Shown here piece after piece: positions 52,565-60,611 of a DNA stretch of 64,000 nt. The notes under the pieces were generated by a model. It did not search any database and was not told where the DNA came from. It worked only from the letters and a program-made list of their open reading frames with translations. This DNA comes from an uncultured Phascolarctobacterium sp. (lineage in GTDB: Bacteria; Bacillota; Negativicutes; Acidaminococcales; Acidaminococcaceae): assembly GCF_937920985.1 (NCBI RefSeq), contig NZ_CALDXR010000019.1, positions 1-64,000 of the forward strand. Direction: 5' to 3'. Positions within the stretch are counted from its first letter, which is position 1; each line of letters starts with the position of its first letter. Both the position numbers and the translations under genes were made by a program.

Positions 52565-53419
52565 TTATTTTTCTTCTTCTTCCAGCATATCTTCCACATA
52601 CTTCGGCAGCATAAACGCTCCCTTATGCAGATGCTCGGAATAATACCATGTTTTAATACCACGCTCCAGCCACTTCTTGGCATCAAAATCCTTCAGCGGA
52701 TGATATTTCTTAGAAGCAAAGCCAAACAGCCAGTAGCCGGAAGGACAGGTTGGAATATGCGCCTGATATACACGGCTGATAGGGAAGCTGTGGCTGGCCT
52801 TGCGGTGCATTGCTCGGCAGGTTTCCTCATCCTCATCGTAGAAGGGACTGCCATGCTGATAAACCATGATGCCGTCCTCTTTGAGTGCGCGGAAACAGTT
52901 ACCATAAAATTCCTTGGTAAACAGGCCCGCTGCATGACCTAAGGGATCAATAGCATCACTGATAATCAGATCGTATTCATCAACCTTAGTACGCAAAAAA
53001 CGCAGACCGTTAGCGTTGAAAACAGTTACGCGCGGGTCATCAAGACCGCAGGCGTTGTCTGGAAAATAGTCACGGCAGACATCGATAAAAACATGGTCCG
53101 TTTCTACTACGTCGATTTCCTCTATTTCATCATAATGCGTCAGCTCGCGCGCTACACCGCCGTCGCCGCCGCCGATTACCAGTACCTTGCGCACATGCGG
53201 ATGCACTGCCATAGGCACATGGACAATCATTTCGTCATAAACAAATTCGTCCTTTTCCGAAAAGACTATGGTACCGTCACAGCTGATAAAGCGACCGAAT
53301 TCCTTGGATTCAAAAACGTCTATTCTTTGGAAATCCGTATCCGCACCGAAAAGCTGCTTTTCGATTTTGATATCCAGCTTCACATCTTCTGTATGATAGT
53401 CAGAAAACCATAGCTCCAT
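52565..53419 (-). CDS. speE: Spermidine synthase family aminopropyltransferase
   Basis: It transfers an aminopropyl group from decarboxylated S-adenosylmethionine to a diamine. Length is 284 aa. GGGDGGVARELTHYDEIEEI, the Asp-rich DYDLIISDAIDP-type segment (YDLIISDAIDPLGHAAGLF) and FYGNCFRALKEDG are typical. No speD (AdoMet decarboxylase) is in the window, yet this gene sits inside an operon carrying the dcSAM-independent route. The acceptor could be putrescine or agmatine. Confidence 0.9.
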   Translation of the reverse strand: MELWFSDYHTEDVKLDIKIEKQLFGADTDFQRIDVFESKEFGRFISCDGTIVFSEKDEFVYDEMIVHVPMAVHPHVRKVLVIGGGDGGVARELTHYDEIEEIDVVETDHVFIDVCRDYFPDNACGLDDPRVTVFNANGLRFLRTKVDEYDLIISDAIDPLGHAAGLFTKEFYGNCFRALKEDGIMVYQHGSPFYDEDEETCRAMHRKASHSFPISRVYQAHIPTCPSGYWLFGFASKKYHPLKDFDAKKWLERGIKTWYYSEHLHKGAFMLPKYVEDMLEEEEK

Positions 53420-53432
53420 TTAATCACGTCCT

Positions 53433-54881
53433 TTATACTAGTACATTGATATTATTAACATCCGGATCTTCAGGTCCCTGCATGGAGCAACCCTTTTCCT
53501 TAGCGTAAATAATATAATCGATAATATCCTTGGTAATAACCTCACCCGGCGCCAAAATAGGAATTCCCGGCGGGTAGCACATTACAAACTCACTGCAGAT
53601 GCGTCCCGCAGTTTCGCGTATAGGCAAAGATTCGTCCTTGGCATAAAAAGCCTTCTGCGGCGAAACAACAACCTTAGGCGCGATATATTCGGTATTGAGC
53701 ATTTGCGACGGATCCTTGGAATACAGGCGCTTGATATCCGCCAAAGCACCTACAAGACGTTCAATATCCTGAATACGGTCACCGATAGAAATATAAGCAA
53801 GAATATTGGCGATATCACCGAACTCAATCTGGATATCATATTCATCGCGCAGCAAATCATAAACCTCGATGCCTGCAAGACCAATATCACGCGTATAGAC
53901 CGAAAGCTTGGTAACATCAAAATCATAAATACTGCTGCCGTTTTTCAGCTCGCGTCCGTAAGCATAAAAGCCGCCGATAGAATTGATTTCCTCACGGGCA
54001 TATTCCGCCATCTCCTGCACTTTGCCGAAGGATGCCTCACCGCGCATATACAGGTTACGGCGGGAAATATCCAAGCTGGAAAGCAGAAGATACGAAGCAC
54101 TGGTAGTCTGCGTCAGATTAATAATCTGGCTTACATACTCCCAGTTAACATTCGGGCCCGTCAGCAAAAGGCTGCTCTGCGTCAGGCTGCCGCCTGATTT
54201 GTGCATGGAAACAGATGCCATGTCAGCGCCGGCCGCCATCGCATTAACAGGCATATTTTTTCCGAAATAAAAATGTGTACCGTGTGCCTCATCTACCAGG
54301 CAAAGCATGTTATGCTCATGCGCCAGCTTGACGATAGAACGCAAATCCGAACAGATACCATAATAAGTAGGATTGTTTACGAGCACTGCCGTAGCATCGG
54401 GATTTGCCTTAATCGCCTTAGCTACCTCGCCGATCTCCATCCCCAGAGAAATTCCCAGCTTACTGTCAACCTGCGGATTGATATAAACCGGAATCGCGCC
54501 ATTAAGCACCAGCGCGTTAATCACACTTTTGTGTACATTGCGCGGCAGGATAATTTTATCGCCTGCCTTGCAGGAGGACAACACCATGCTTTGCACGGAC
54601 GAGGTCGTACCTCCTACCATAAAGAATGCGTGTGCCGCACCGAAGGCCTCCGCTGCCAGCTCCTCTGCGTCACGGATTACCGAAACAGGATGGCAGAGAT
54701 TATCAAGAGGCTTCATGGAATTGACATCCAGGTTTACGCATTTTTCTCCCAGCAGCTCGCGAAGCTCCGGGTTGCCACGACCGCGCTTATGACCTGGTAC
54801 ATCAAATGGTACAACGCGTTTTTTACGAAAACGCTCCAGTGCCTCGTACACCGGAGCAGAAGTTTGTGATAAATTTCCCAT
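53433..54881 (-). CDS. speA: Arginine decarboxylase, Orn/Lys/Arg decarboxylase class I fold
   Basis: A PLP enzyme of 482 aa, the Bacillus SpeA type. FDVPGHKRGRG, LDVNSMKPLDNLCHP, FMVGGTTSSVQSM and the PLP lysine in SVSMHKSGGSLTQSS are seen. It lacks the wing domain of large inducible decarboxylases. I start at the ATG at 54881 with GGAG 6 nt upstream. Arginine is the likely substrate because aguA and aguB follow in the operon; lysine or ornithine are alternatives. Confidence 0.88.
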   Translation of the reverse strand: MGNLSQTSAPVYEALERFRKKRVVPFDVPGHKRGRGNPELRELLGEKCVNLDVNSMKPLDNLCHPVSVIRDAEELAAEAFGAAHAFFMVGGTTSSVQSMVLSSCKAGDKIILPRNVHKSVINALVLNGAIPVYINPQVDSKLGISLGMEIGEVAKAIKANPDATAVLVNNPTYYGICSDLRSIVKLAHEHNMLCLVDEAHGTHFYFGKNMPVNAMAAGADMASVSMHKSGGSLTQSSLLLTGPNVNWEYVSQIINLTQTTSASYLLLSSLDISRRNLYMRGEASFGKVQEMAEYAREEINSIGGFYAYGRELKNGSSIYDFDVTKLSVYTRDIGLAGIEVYDLLRDEYDIQIEFGDIANILAYISIGDRIQDIERLVGALADIKRLYSKDPSQMLNTEYIAPKVVVSPQKAFYAKDESLPIRETAGRICSEFVMCYPPGIPILAPGEVITKDIIDYIIYAKEKGCSMQGPEDPDVNNINVLV

Positions 54882-54907
54882 TTTCTTCTCCAAAGCATAA
54901 AAAAATA

Positions 54908-54939
54908 AAAGGACAGATGATATTTTCTTCTGTCCCTTT
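54908..54939 (-). terminator. Hairpin with T run between speA promoter and start
   Basis: Minus strand AAAGG(g)ACAGA...TCTGTCCTTT followed by TATTTTTTT, ending about 15 bp before the speA Shine-Dalgarno. It can end the ilvNB transcript. It also begins at the predicted start point of the speA promoter, so it may act as an attenuator or 5' hairpin. Confidence 0.7.
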
Positions 54940-54968
54940 ATCGTAACATTTTTAACCTGTTTCAGCAA
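54940..54968 (-). promoter_or_regulatory. Promoter of the polyamine operon
   Basis: Minus strand: TTGCTG (54963-54968), 17-bp spacer, TACGAT (54940-54945). The predicted start lies at the foot of the hairpin at 54908-54939. Confidence 0.55.
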
Positions 54969-55004
54969 GAGTTTTAAGAGTAACTAAGCAAAATCTTAGC
55001 CAAT

Positions 55005-56666
55005 TCAGTTTATCTCATCGTTAGCGAATTTTACAAAATCATTAATTCCCAGTCCCGGAGCTACCATCGGGAGCACCATATTTTTAGGATTAATGCAAAC
55101 CTCTATAAGATAAGGCTTCCTGCATTCCCACGCCTTGGTCACTGCCTGAGCCAAAGCCTCCGGCGTATCCGCATGCTCACCTTCAATTCCGAAGGCAGCA
55201 GCATATTTTACAAAGTCAACATAGCCCGGCAGCTCGCAGGACGTAAAGCGTTTGGCAAACTGCACCGTCTGCAGCTGGCGTATCATTCCCAGTCCGCTAT
55301 TATTGAACACTATAGCGATAACAGGCACATTATTGCTTGCAATAGTAAAAAGCTCGCTGCCTGTCATCTTAAAGCCGCCGTCACCGCTTATACTGATGAC
55401 ACGGCTCTGCGGACGCGCCAGCTGTGCGCCCAACGCAGCAGGCAGACCGAATCCCATCGTTCCCAATCCGCCGCTTGTCAGCCACTGGCGGGCAAACTGT
55501 ATCTTCAAATGCTGCGCTGCCCACATCTGATGCTGGCCTACGTCCGTAGTAATAATATAATCCTTGTCCTTGAGCACCGGATTCAATGCTTTAAAAAACT
55601 TGGGCGCCTCCTCATTTCCAAAATCATCGTCCATCCCCGGCCAGGAGTTTATTTTGTCCCACCACGAGCTCAAATCGTGCGGCTGCGCTGCCTTTTCCAA
55701 CGCATTCAGCGTTGCCACCATATCTCCAGTGATTCCTATGCCCGAATCAATATTTTTATCTACCTCAGCAGGGTCGATATCCAAATGGATAATAAGCTTG
55801 TTGGCACTATAGCTGCTGCGCTCGCCTGTAACGCGGTCATTAAAGCGGCTGCCAACAGCCAAAATCAGGTCGGCTTCCTTAACGGCATTATTGGCACGTT
55901 CATGTCCATGCAGGCCTGTCATTCCCAAAAACAGCTGTCTGTAGGCACTAATCGCACCAAGCCCCATCAACGTGCTGACAACCGGAATATGCAGCTTTTC
56001 ACACAAATGCATGGCATCATATTCTGCATTGGCATTGATAACGCCACCGCCGACCAGCATTACCGGACGCTGTGCCTTATTGATAGCCGCTGCAGCCGCT
56101 GCCACACGTTCAGCATCAGGCTCCAACGGCTGCAACTCCGCCAAACGGGCTTCCTCAAAATCTATCAGCGCCGTCTGCACATCGCGCGGCACATCTACCA
56201 ACACCGGTCCAGGGCGTCCTTCACGCGCCAGCTGGAAGGCAAGACGCAATGTCTGCGCCAGGTTTTCCGGCTTTTTAACTAAAAAATTATGCTTGGTAAT
56301 AGGCATTGTAATACCGGTGATATCTACCTCCTGGAACGCGTCATGGCCGATAAGCGCCCTGTTTACCTGACCTGTAATGGCCACCACCGGTACGGAATCC
56401 AAAAATGCCGTTGCCAGGCCTGTGACCAGGTTGGTTGCACCGGGACCTGATGTAGCTATACACACGCCCACCTTACCTGAAGCACGCGCAAAGCCGTCTG
56501 CCGCATGCGCAGCACCCTGCTCATGCGCCGTTAATATGTGTTGTATCGGACTTTGCCGCAATGCATCATAAAAAGGGAGAATCGCACCCCCGGGATATCC
56601 GAAAACCGTTGTTACCCCTTCTTCTGCCAGTATTCTGCACATAATCTCTGCGCCGCTTAACTGCAT
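55005..56666 (-). CDS. ilvB: Acetolactate synthase large (catalytic) subunit
   Basis: A TPP enzyme making acetolactate or acetohydroxybutyrate for Val, Leu and Ile, 553 aa. VFGYPGGAILPFYDAL, the catalytic Glu in TAHEQGAAHAADG, GPGATNLVTG and the TPP motif SGDGGFKMTGSEL are present. I start at the ATG at 56666 (MQLSGAEIM), with GGAAGGAAG upstream; the longer reading has no support and enters ilvN. It follows ilvN by 31 bp, the reverse of the common ilvB-ilvN order. Confidence 0.95.
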   Translation of the reverse strand: MQLSGAEIMCRILAEEGVTTVFGYPGGAILPFYDALRQSPIQHILTAHEQGAAHAADGFARASGKVGVCIATSGPGATNLVTGLATAFLDSVPVVAITGQVNRALIGHDAFQEVDITGITMPITKHNFLVKKPENLAQTLRLAFQLAREGRPGPVLVDVPRDVQTALIDFEEARLAELQPLEPDAERVAAAAAAINKAQRPVMLVGGGVINANAEYDAMHLCEKLHIPVVSTLMGLGAISAYRQLFLGMTGLHGHERANNAVKEADLILAVGSRFNDRVTGERSSYSANKLIIHLDIDPAEVDKNIDSGIGITGDMVATLNALEKAAQPHDLSSWWDKINSWPGMDDDFGNEEAPKFFKALNPVLKDKDYIITTDVGQHQMWAAQHLKIQFARQWLTSGGLGTMGFGLPAALGAQLARPQSRVISISGDGGFKMTGSELFTIASNNVPVIAIVFNNSGLGMIRQLQTVQFAKRFTSCELPGYVDFVKYAAAFGIEGEHADTPEALAQAVTKAWECRKPYLIEVCINPKNMVLPMVAPGLGINDFVKFANDEIN

Positions 56667-56697
56667 ATGCTCACTTCCTTCCGCAAATCTATCTCTC

Positions 56698-57237
56698 TTA
56701 TATTGCCGCATGCCCATCATCCAAAGGCGGCCATTCAAAACGCGATTTTTCCACAGCCAATGACGTATCGCCGCGCTCTAAAGCAACAAGGCCGGTCTGC
56801 ACCATTTCGGTTACGCCGTACGGGCGCATGACATCAACAAAAGCCCGCAGCTTGCCTTCATCACCTGTAGCAACAAATATCAATGACTCACCGGTTACAT
56901 CCACTGCATGCGCACGGAACACTTCCGCCAGCTGCAGCAGCTCCGGACGTTTATTACCGGCCTTTACCTTAACCAGAATCATACTGCGGGTAGCACTGGA
57001 TTTAGGAGGCAGTACCTTGACACGCTCTACCTCAACCAGCTTCGCCAGCTGTTTGGTAACTTGGATAATGGTCGGCTCGTCAGCCTCCATCGTCACTGTC
57101 ATACGTGAGAACTCCGGGTTTTGCGTCGTGCCTACAGCCAAGCTGTCAATATTGAAGCCACGGCGTGAAAACATACCTGCTACACGCATCAGTACGCCAG
57201 GCTGATTACGTACAACAATCGATAAAATCTGCTCCAT
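56698..57237 (-). CDS. ilvN: Acetolactate synthase small (regulatory) subunit
   Basis: The valine-sensing ACT-domain subunit, 179 aa. The start EQILSIVVRNQPGVLMRVAG and RRGFNIDSLAVGTTQNP are typical, and the C-terminal domain has SLIFVATGDEGKLRAF. AGGAGGG precedes the ATG. It is the first gene of the ilvNB transcript from the promoter at 57327-57355. The leader of about 80 nt shows no T-box or leader-peptide pattern. Confidence 0.95.
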   Translation of the reverse strand: MEQILSIVVRNQPGVLMRVAGMFSRRGFNIDSLAVGTTQNPEFSRMTVTMEADEPTIIQVTKQLAKLVEVERVKVLPPKSSATRSMILVKVKAGNKRPELLQLAEVFRAHAVDVTGESLIFVATGDEGKLRAFVDVMRPYGVTEMVQTGLVALERGDTSLAVEKSRFEWPPLDDGHAAI

Positions 57238-57326
57238 ATCTTTCCCTCCTGCAATAACATGTCTACAGTTCTGATGCTCTTACAAATCTGTCAGGCTTGC
57301 CGGCATCATCTAATCAGTGTTTTTTT

Positions 57327-57355
57327 ATTATTTCAGCAAGCAGTTTTTTTGTCAA
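57327..57355 (-). promoter_or_regulatory. Promoter of ilvNB
   Basis: Minus strand: TTGACA (57350-57355), 17-bp spacer, AATAAT (57327-57332), 90 bp before ilvN. Confidence 0.72.
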
Positions 57356-57431
57356 CAGAAAGTGTAATATTTGCAAATTATTTTTCGATTGCAGCTTATT
57401 AGTGTAAACACTATTACAGATTTCAGTGTAC

Positions 57432-57463
57432 AAAAAAGCCCACGTAGCTATTACTACGTGAGC
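57432..57463 (-). terminator. Second terminator of the tRNA operon
   Basis: Minus strand GCTCACGTAG...CTACGTGGGC then TTTTTT. It lies about 50 bp beyond the first terminator, so readthrough into ilvN would be blocked twice. Confidence 0.85.
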
Positions 57464-57513
57464 AGTAAAACCTCCAACAGCATTCTTTTGTTTAACAGTT
57501 GGACCAAATAATC

Positions 57514-57544
57514 AAAAAGCTCACGCAGCAAATTCCACGTGAGC
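57514..57544 (-). terminator. First terminator of the tRNA operon
   Basis: Minus strand GCTCACG...CGTGAGC then TTTTTG, 15 bp past the end of tRNA-Leu. Confidence 0.88.
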
Positions 57545-57558
57545 CTGATTTATAAAGT

Positions 57559-57643
57559 TGGTGCGAGTGACAGGAATCGAACCTGCACGCCGAAAGGCGC
57601 TAGATCCTAAGTCTAGTGCGTCTGCCAGTTCCGCCACACTCGC
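57559..57643 (-). tRNA. tRNA-Leu (anticodon TAG)
   Basis: An 85-nt class II tRNA with encoded CCA. The acceptor GCGAGTG pairs with CACTCGC, the anticodon loop is CTTAGGA, and there is a variable arm (CGCCTTTCGGCG) and T loop GTTCGATTC. It reads CUA and related Leu codons. Last gene of the four-tRNA operon. Confidence 0.97.
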
Positions 57644-57735
57644 ATATAGAATATTATATCATAACAAGAACATCTATGGCAACTGTCCATGTAAACAAAA
57701 AGCCGTCCTTCTTTCGAAGAACGGCCTTAAATTCG

Positions 57736-57811
57736 TGGTGATCCACCCGAGACTCGAACTCGGGACACCCTGATTAAAAGTCAGGTGCTCTACCAACTGA
57801 GCTAGTGGATC
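57736..57811 (-). tRNA. tRNA-Lys (anticodon TTT)
   Basis: 76 nt with encoded CCA. Acceptor GATCCAC/GTGGATC, anticodon loop CTTTTAA flanked by the CCTGA/TCAGG stem, T loop GTTCGAGTC. Canonical cloverleaf. Confidence 0.97.
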
Positions 57812-57813
57812 AT

Positions 57814-57889
57814 TGGCTGGGGCGGCTGGACTCGAACCAACGCATGCGGGAGTCAAAGTCCCGTGCCTTACCGACTTGGCTACGCCCCA
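57814..57889 (-). tRNA. tRNA-Gln (anticodon TTG)
   Basis: 76 nt with encoded CCA. Acceptor TGGGGCG/CGCCCCA (U1-A72, typical of tRNA-Gln), anticodon loop CTTTGAC within GGGA/TCCC, T loop GTTCGAGTC. It lies 2 bp from tRNA-Lys. Confidence 0.97.
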
Positions 57890-57931
57890 AGCTTATTAGT
57901 GGTTATTCAGATTCATCCAAATCTGAAAAGG

Positions 57932-58008
57932 TGGGGTGACTGGTGGGAGTCGAACCCACGCGTAACGGAGCCACAATCCGCCGTGTTAACCACTTCACCA
58001 CAGCCACC
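57932..58008 (-). tRNA. tRNA-His (anticodon GTG)
   Basis: 77 nt including an encoded G at -1 opposite C73, the His identity element, and CCA. Anticodon loop TTGTGGC in a CGGA/TCCG stem. First gene of the tRNA operon. Confidence 0.97.
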
Positions 58009-58046
58009 ATCTTGTTTCCAAGCTGAATAGCTTGGCGACGAATAGT

Positions 58047-58075
58047 ATTATACTATATTCCCGGCACTGCGTCAA
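58047..58075 (-). promoter_or_regulatory. Strong promoter of the tRNA operon
   Basis: Minus strand: TTGACG (58070-58075), 17-bp spacer, TATAAT (58047-58052), close to consensus and about 40 bp before tRNA-His. Confidence 0.85.
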
Positions 58076-58150
58076 TAGGAAAATTTAATTTTTATAAAAA
58101 ATTTTACGGCAATCACCGGACATAGTCAAAAATTGCTTTGCAGCAGTTAA

Positions 58151-58525
58151 TTAGCGGCGGGCAATAACTTCAATTTCTACATGAGCGCCTTTAGGCAGAG
58201 CTGCTACCTGTACAAAGGAGCGTGCCGGCGGCTCAATCTTAAAGGTTTTTGCATAAACAGCATTAATAGCATCAAAATTCTTGATGTCATCTACAAAAAT
58301 AGTAGTTTTTACAACATCCATGAATCTGAAGCGTGCTTCCGTCAGGATAGCCTCAATATTGTCTAAAACCTGCTGAGTTTCAGCTTCGATAGAGCTTTGA
58401 ACCATTTCACCTGTTTCCGGATTGATAGCAATCTGACCGGATACAAACAGAATAGAACCTGCCAATACAGCTTGAGAATAAGGACCTAAAGCTTTGGGTG
58501 CATTTGTTGTTGCAATAACTTCCAT
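58151..58525 (-). CDS. ridA: RidA family enamine/imine deaminase
   Basis: A 124-aa trimeric enzyme that hydrolyses reactive 2-aminoacrylate-type enamines. The conserved LGPYSQAVLAGSILFVSGQI, FVDDIKNFDAINAVYA and the substrate Arg in PPARSFVQVAALPKGAHVEIE are present. AAAGGAG precedes the ATG. It is the last gene of the serine operon. Serine dehydration makes aminoacrylate, so RidA fits as the clearing enzyme for this pathway. Confidence 0.93.
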   Translation of the reverse strand: MEVIATTNAPKALGPYSQAVLAGSILFVSGQIAINPETGEMVQSSIEAETQQVLDNIEAILTEARFRFMDVVKTTIFVDDIKNFDAINAVYAKTFKIEPPARSFVQVAALPKGAHVEIEVIARR

Positions 58526-58549
58526 GATTAAAGTCTCCTTTGCTATTTT

Positions 58550-59437
58550 TTATTTACGGGCAAAGTATTTTGCTGCCCACTCTATAGCCGAAGGCGTTGC
58601 GGCCATACCGCCGCCTGCGGTTTCCTTCAAAGCACAGGGAAGTGCATCCCCCACGCTCTTCATGGCATCAATTGCTTCATCAGCATTAATAAAGCTGCTG
58701 ATTCCGGCCAACGCCAGCTCTGCTGCCAACAGCGCCTGCAAAGCACAGGCTCCGTTACGTTTAATGCAAGGTACTTCTACCAGGCCTGCCACAGGATCGC
58801 AAACAAGGCCCAGCACGTTTTTAAAAACGACTGCTACTGCCGTACCTACCTGCTGCGGTGTGCCGCCCAGCATAGAAACCGCAGCACCTGCTGCCATCGC
58901 TGCAGCACTGCCGCATTCTGCCTGACAGCCACCCATAGCACCTGCCAGAGAAGCGCGCTCGTTGATTACCATACCGATACTGCCGGCAACCACCATACCG
59001 CGCTGCAAGGTTGCAGCATCCAGTCCGCAGTGCTTTTTCATGGTGAAGAACACTCCCGGAAGTACGCCGCTGGCACCTGCGGTAGGAGCAGCAACTATAC
59101 GGCCCATAGCCGCGTTGCATTCACCAACTGCTGTAGCATAGATAACGGCGTCCAAAGCCTTCTCGCCCAAAAGATTGACAAAGCCTTCGGCGCCTGCAGC
59201 TGCAGCCAGCTTTTTGGCATCACCGCCGGTCAGACCACTGTGCGAGCGGACACCTGATAAACCATGCTCTACTGATTTCTCCATGACGTCCAGCATTTCC
59301 TGCATCTTCGCCAATAAATCTTCCTGACTGCATTCCAGCTCGCGCATATTGTAGTCTATGAGAAATTCGTCTAATGGTTGCTGCCATTCAGCAGCCTCTT
59401 TAATCCAGCTGTTCAAAGACAGCATTTCTTTTTTCAT
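58550..59437 (-). CDS. sdaAA: L-serine dehydratase, iron-sulfur type, alpha subunit
   Basis: It turns L-serine into pyruvate and ammonia with a 4Fe-4S cluster. About 295 aa. Likely cluster Cys residues lie in GCQAECGSAAAMA, GLVCDPVAGLVEVPCIKRN (two), and SHSGLTGGDAKK is the conserved substrate-region motif. I start at the ATG at 59437 with AAGGGG upstream. It follows sdaAB by 10 bp. As a two-chain enzyme it needs the beta subunit encoded just before it. Confidence 0.95.
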   Translation of the reverse strand: MKKEMLSLNSWIKEAAEWQQPLDEFLIDYNMRELECSQEDLLAKMQEMLDVMEKSVEHGLSGVRSHSGLTGGDAKKLAAAAGAEGFVNLLGEKALDAVIYATAVGECNAAMGRIVAAPTAGASGVLPGVFFTMKKHCGLDAATLQRGMVVAGSIGMVINERASLAGAMGGCQAECGSAAAMAAGAAVSMLGGTPQQVGTAVAVVFKNVLGLVCDPVAGLVEVPCIKRNGACALQALLAAELALAGISSFINADEAIDAMKSVGDALPCALKETAGGGMAATPSAIEWAAKYFARK

Positions 59438-59447
59438 GCTGCACCCC

Positions 59448-60113
59448 TTACAAAACACTGGCGATAAAACGCACCGATTCTATCTGCTGCAGCGCGCTGA
59501 TAAGATTGATAATCTCCTGCGGCACTGCCTCATCACATTCAATAACCATAGATGCCATGCCACCCTTGTCGCTGCGGAACAAGCGCATTGTAGCGATATT
59601 TACGCCGGCATTGGCCAATGTACTGGTAACCAGCGCAATAACACCTCTGGTATCAATATGCACTGTCAAAATAGCAGGCAGGCGTCCAGTGAGCTCCACA
59701 GGAAAGCCGTCAATTTCCGTAACCTGTACCTGACCGCCGCCAACAGAAGAACCGACGATATCACAACGGGCACCATTTTCTGCAGTCAGCTTGAAAAGTA
59801 CAGTGTTGGGATGAGCCTTATTGCCCAAATCAATTTTATGATAAGAATATTCTAAGCCATTTTTCTCCGCATAGCTGTCAGCCTGCGGAATGCGTTCATC
59901 ATCCGGCAGCCAGCCCATCAGGCCGGCAAGCAGCGCCATATCCGTGCCGTGTCCCTTATAGGTTTCGGCAAAGGAGCCATGCAGATAAATTTCTGCCTTT
60001 ACCGGCTTATCGCCAAGAATACTGGCGGCCAAAAGTCCCAGACGAACAGCACCGGCAGTATGCGAGCTGGAGGGACCTATCATCACCGGTCCGATAATAT
60101 CCAAAATACTCAT
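59448..60113 (-). CDS. sdaAB: L-serine dehydratase, iron-sulfur type, beta subunit
   Basis: 221 aa. The N-terminal domain has IIGPVMIGPSSSHTAGAVRLG (the SSHTAG motif). The C-terminal ACT domain (PAILTVHIDTRGVIALVTST, NVLAN-type VNIATMRLFRSDKGGMASM) probably senses serine. It lies 10 bp after the HutP-like gene and precedes sdaAA. Confidence 0.95.
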   Translation of the reverse strand: MSILDIIGPVMIGPSSSHTAGAVRLGLLAASILGDKPVKAEIYLHGSFAETYKGHGTDMALLAGLMGWLPDDERIPQADSYAEKNGLEYSYHKIDLGNKAHPNTVLFKLTAENGARCDIVGSSVGGGQVQVTEIDGFPVELTGRLPAILTVHIDTRGVIALVTSTLANAGVNIATMRLFRSDKGGMASMVIECDEAVPQEIINLISALQQIESVRFIASVL

Positions 60114-60122
60114 AAAGCACCT

Positions 60123-60563
60123 CTATTCATCACTGGCCAGCGAACGATGCGCCAAACCGACACACAGCTCATTGAGATTCAGCACGCCAACGCCCATATA
60201 AATAGCAACACAAAGATGCTCTCCGGCGCGAGCAATACCGATTTTGCCACCGACGTTGAAGCCAAAGGCCTTAACCTTCACCTGTTCCAATGCTTCGTGC
60301 GCCGCACCCGCCACAGCACCCGCACCTACATGTGATTCGGTTACAAGTCCCTGACGCTGCGCAGCCACTACGGCGCGCTCGACAATTTTTACAATAGAAG
60401 GAATAAATTCACCGCCGAAATCAACAGCTGTCGAACGGATACCATGCTCCGCTAAGCGTTCCTTTACCTTCGTTTCCTCCACGCGACTGGAGGTAAGTGC
60501 AATACGCAAGGCAGCACGGCCGATTTCGATGCTGTTGATGCAGCTTTTACCACATTCATGCAT
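60123..60563 (-). CDS. HutP-like RNA-binding regulator in the serine operon
   Basis: A 146-aa protein that I place in the HutP family. The C-terminal EHLCVAIYMGVGVLNLNEL, then CVGLAHRSL mirrors the HutP ending (WIAVSLYGTIG, EHxxxGxGINH), and TESHVGAGAVAGAAHEAL mirrors the ESHxxxHATxEAL helix. Bacillus HutP binds L-His and Mg2+ and antiterminates hut mRNA. No hut genes are here, so this member probably regulates serine genes. ATG at 60563 with GAGGGGTG upstream; a GTG lies six codons earlier. Confidence 0.75.
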   Translation of the reverse strand: MHECGKSCINSIEIGRAALRIALTSSRVEETKVKERLAEHGIRSTAVDFGGEFIPSIVKIVERAVVAAQRQGLVTESHVGAGAVAGAAHEALEQVKVKAFGFNVGGKIGIARAGEHLCVAIYMGVGVLNLNELCVGLAHRSLASDE

Positions 60564-60611
60564 GTTAGTCACACCCCTCACAAAACATTTTTCTATCAGC
60601 AGGCGCAGAAA

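Noticed and set aside
56667..56738. Longer ilvB start at 56738
   Set aside because: It would overlap ilvN and add 24 Arg/Met-rich residues. The ATG at 56666 has a good Shine-Dalgarno and the family N-terminus.
57238..57326. T-box or leader-peptide attenuator before ilvNB
   Set aside because: The leader is only about 80 nt and shows no T-box sequence, no run of Val/Leu/Ile codons and no terminator.
57473..57503. Third hairpin (CCAAC...GTTGG) between the two tRNA-operon terminators as a small RNA
   Set aside because: The stem is only 5 bp with a long loop and no promoter, so it is probably spacer sequence.
60123..60563. Histidine-utilisation (hut) operon
   Set aside because: No hutH, hutU, hutI or hutG genes are present. 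The neighbours are serine dehydratase genes.
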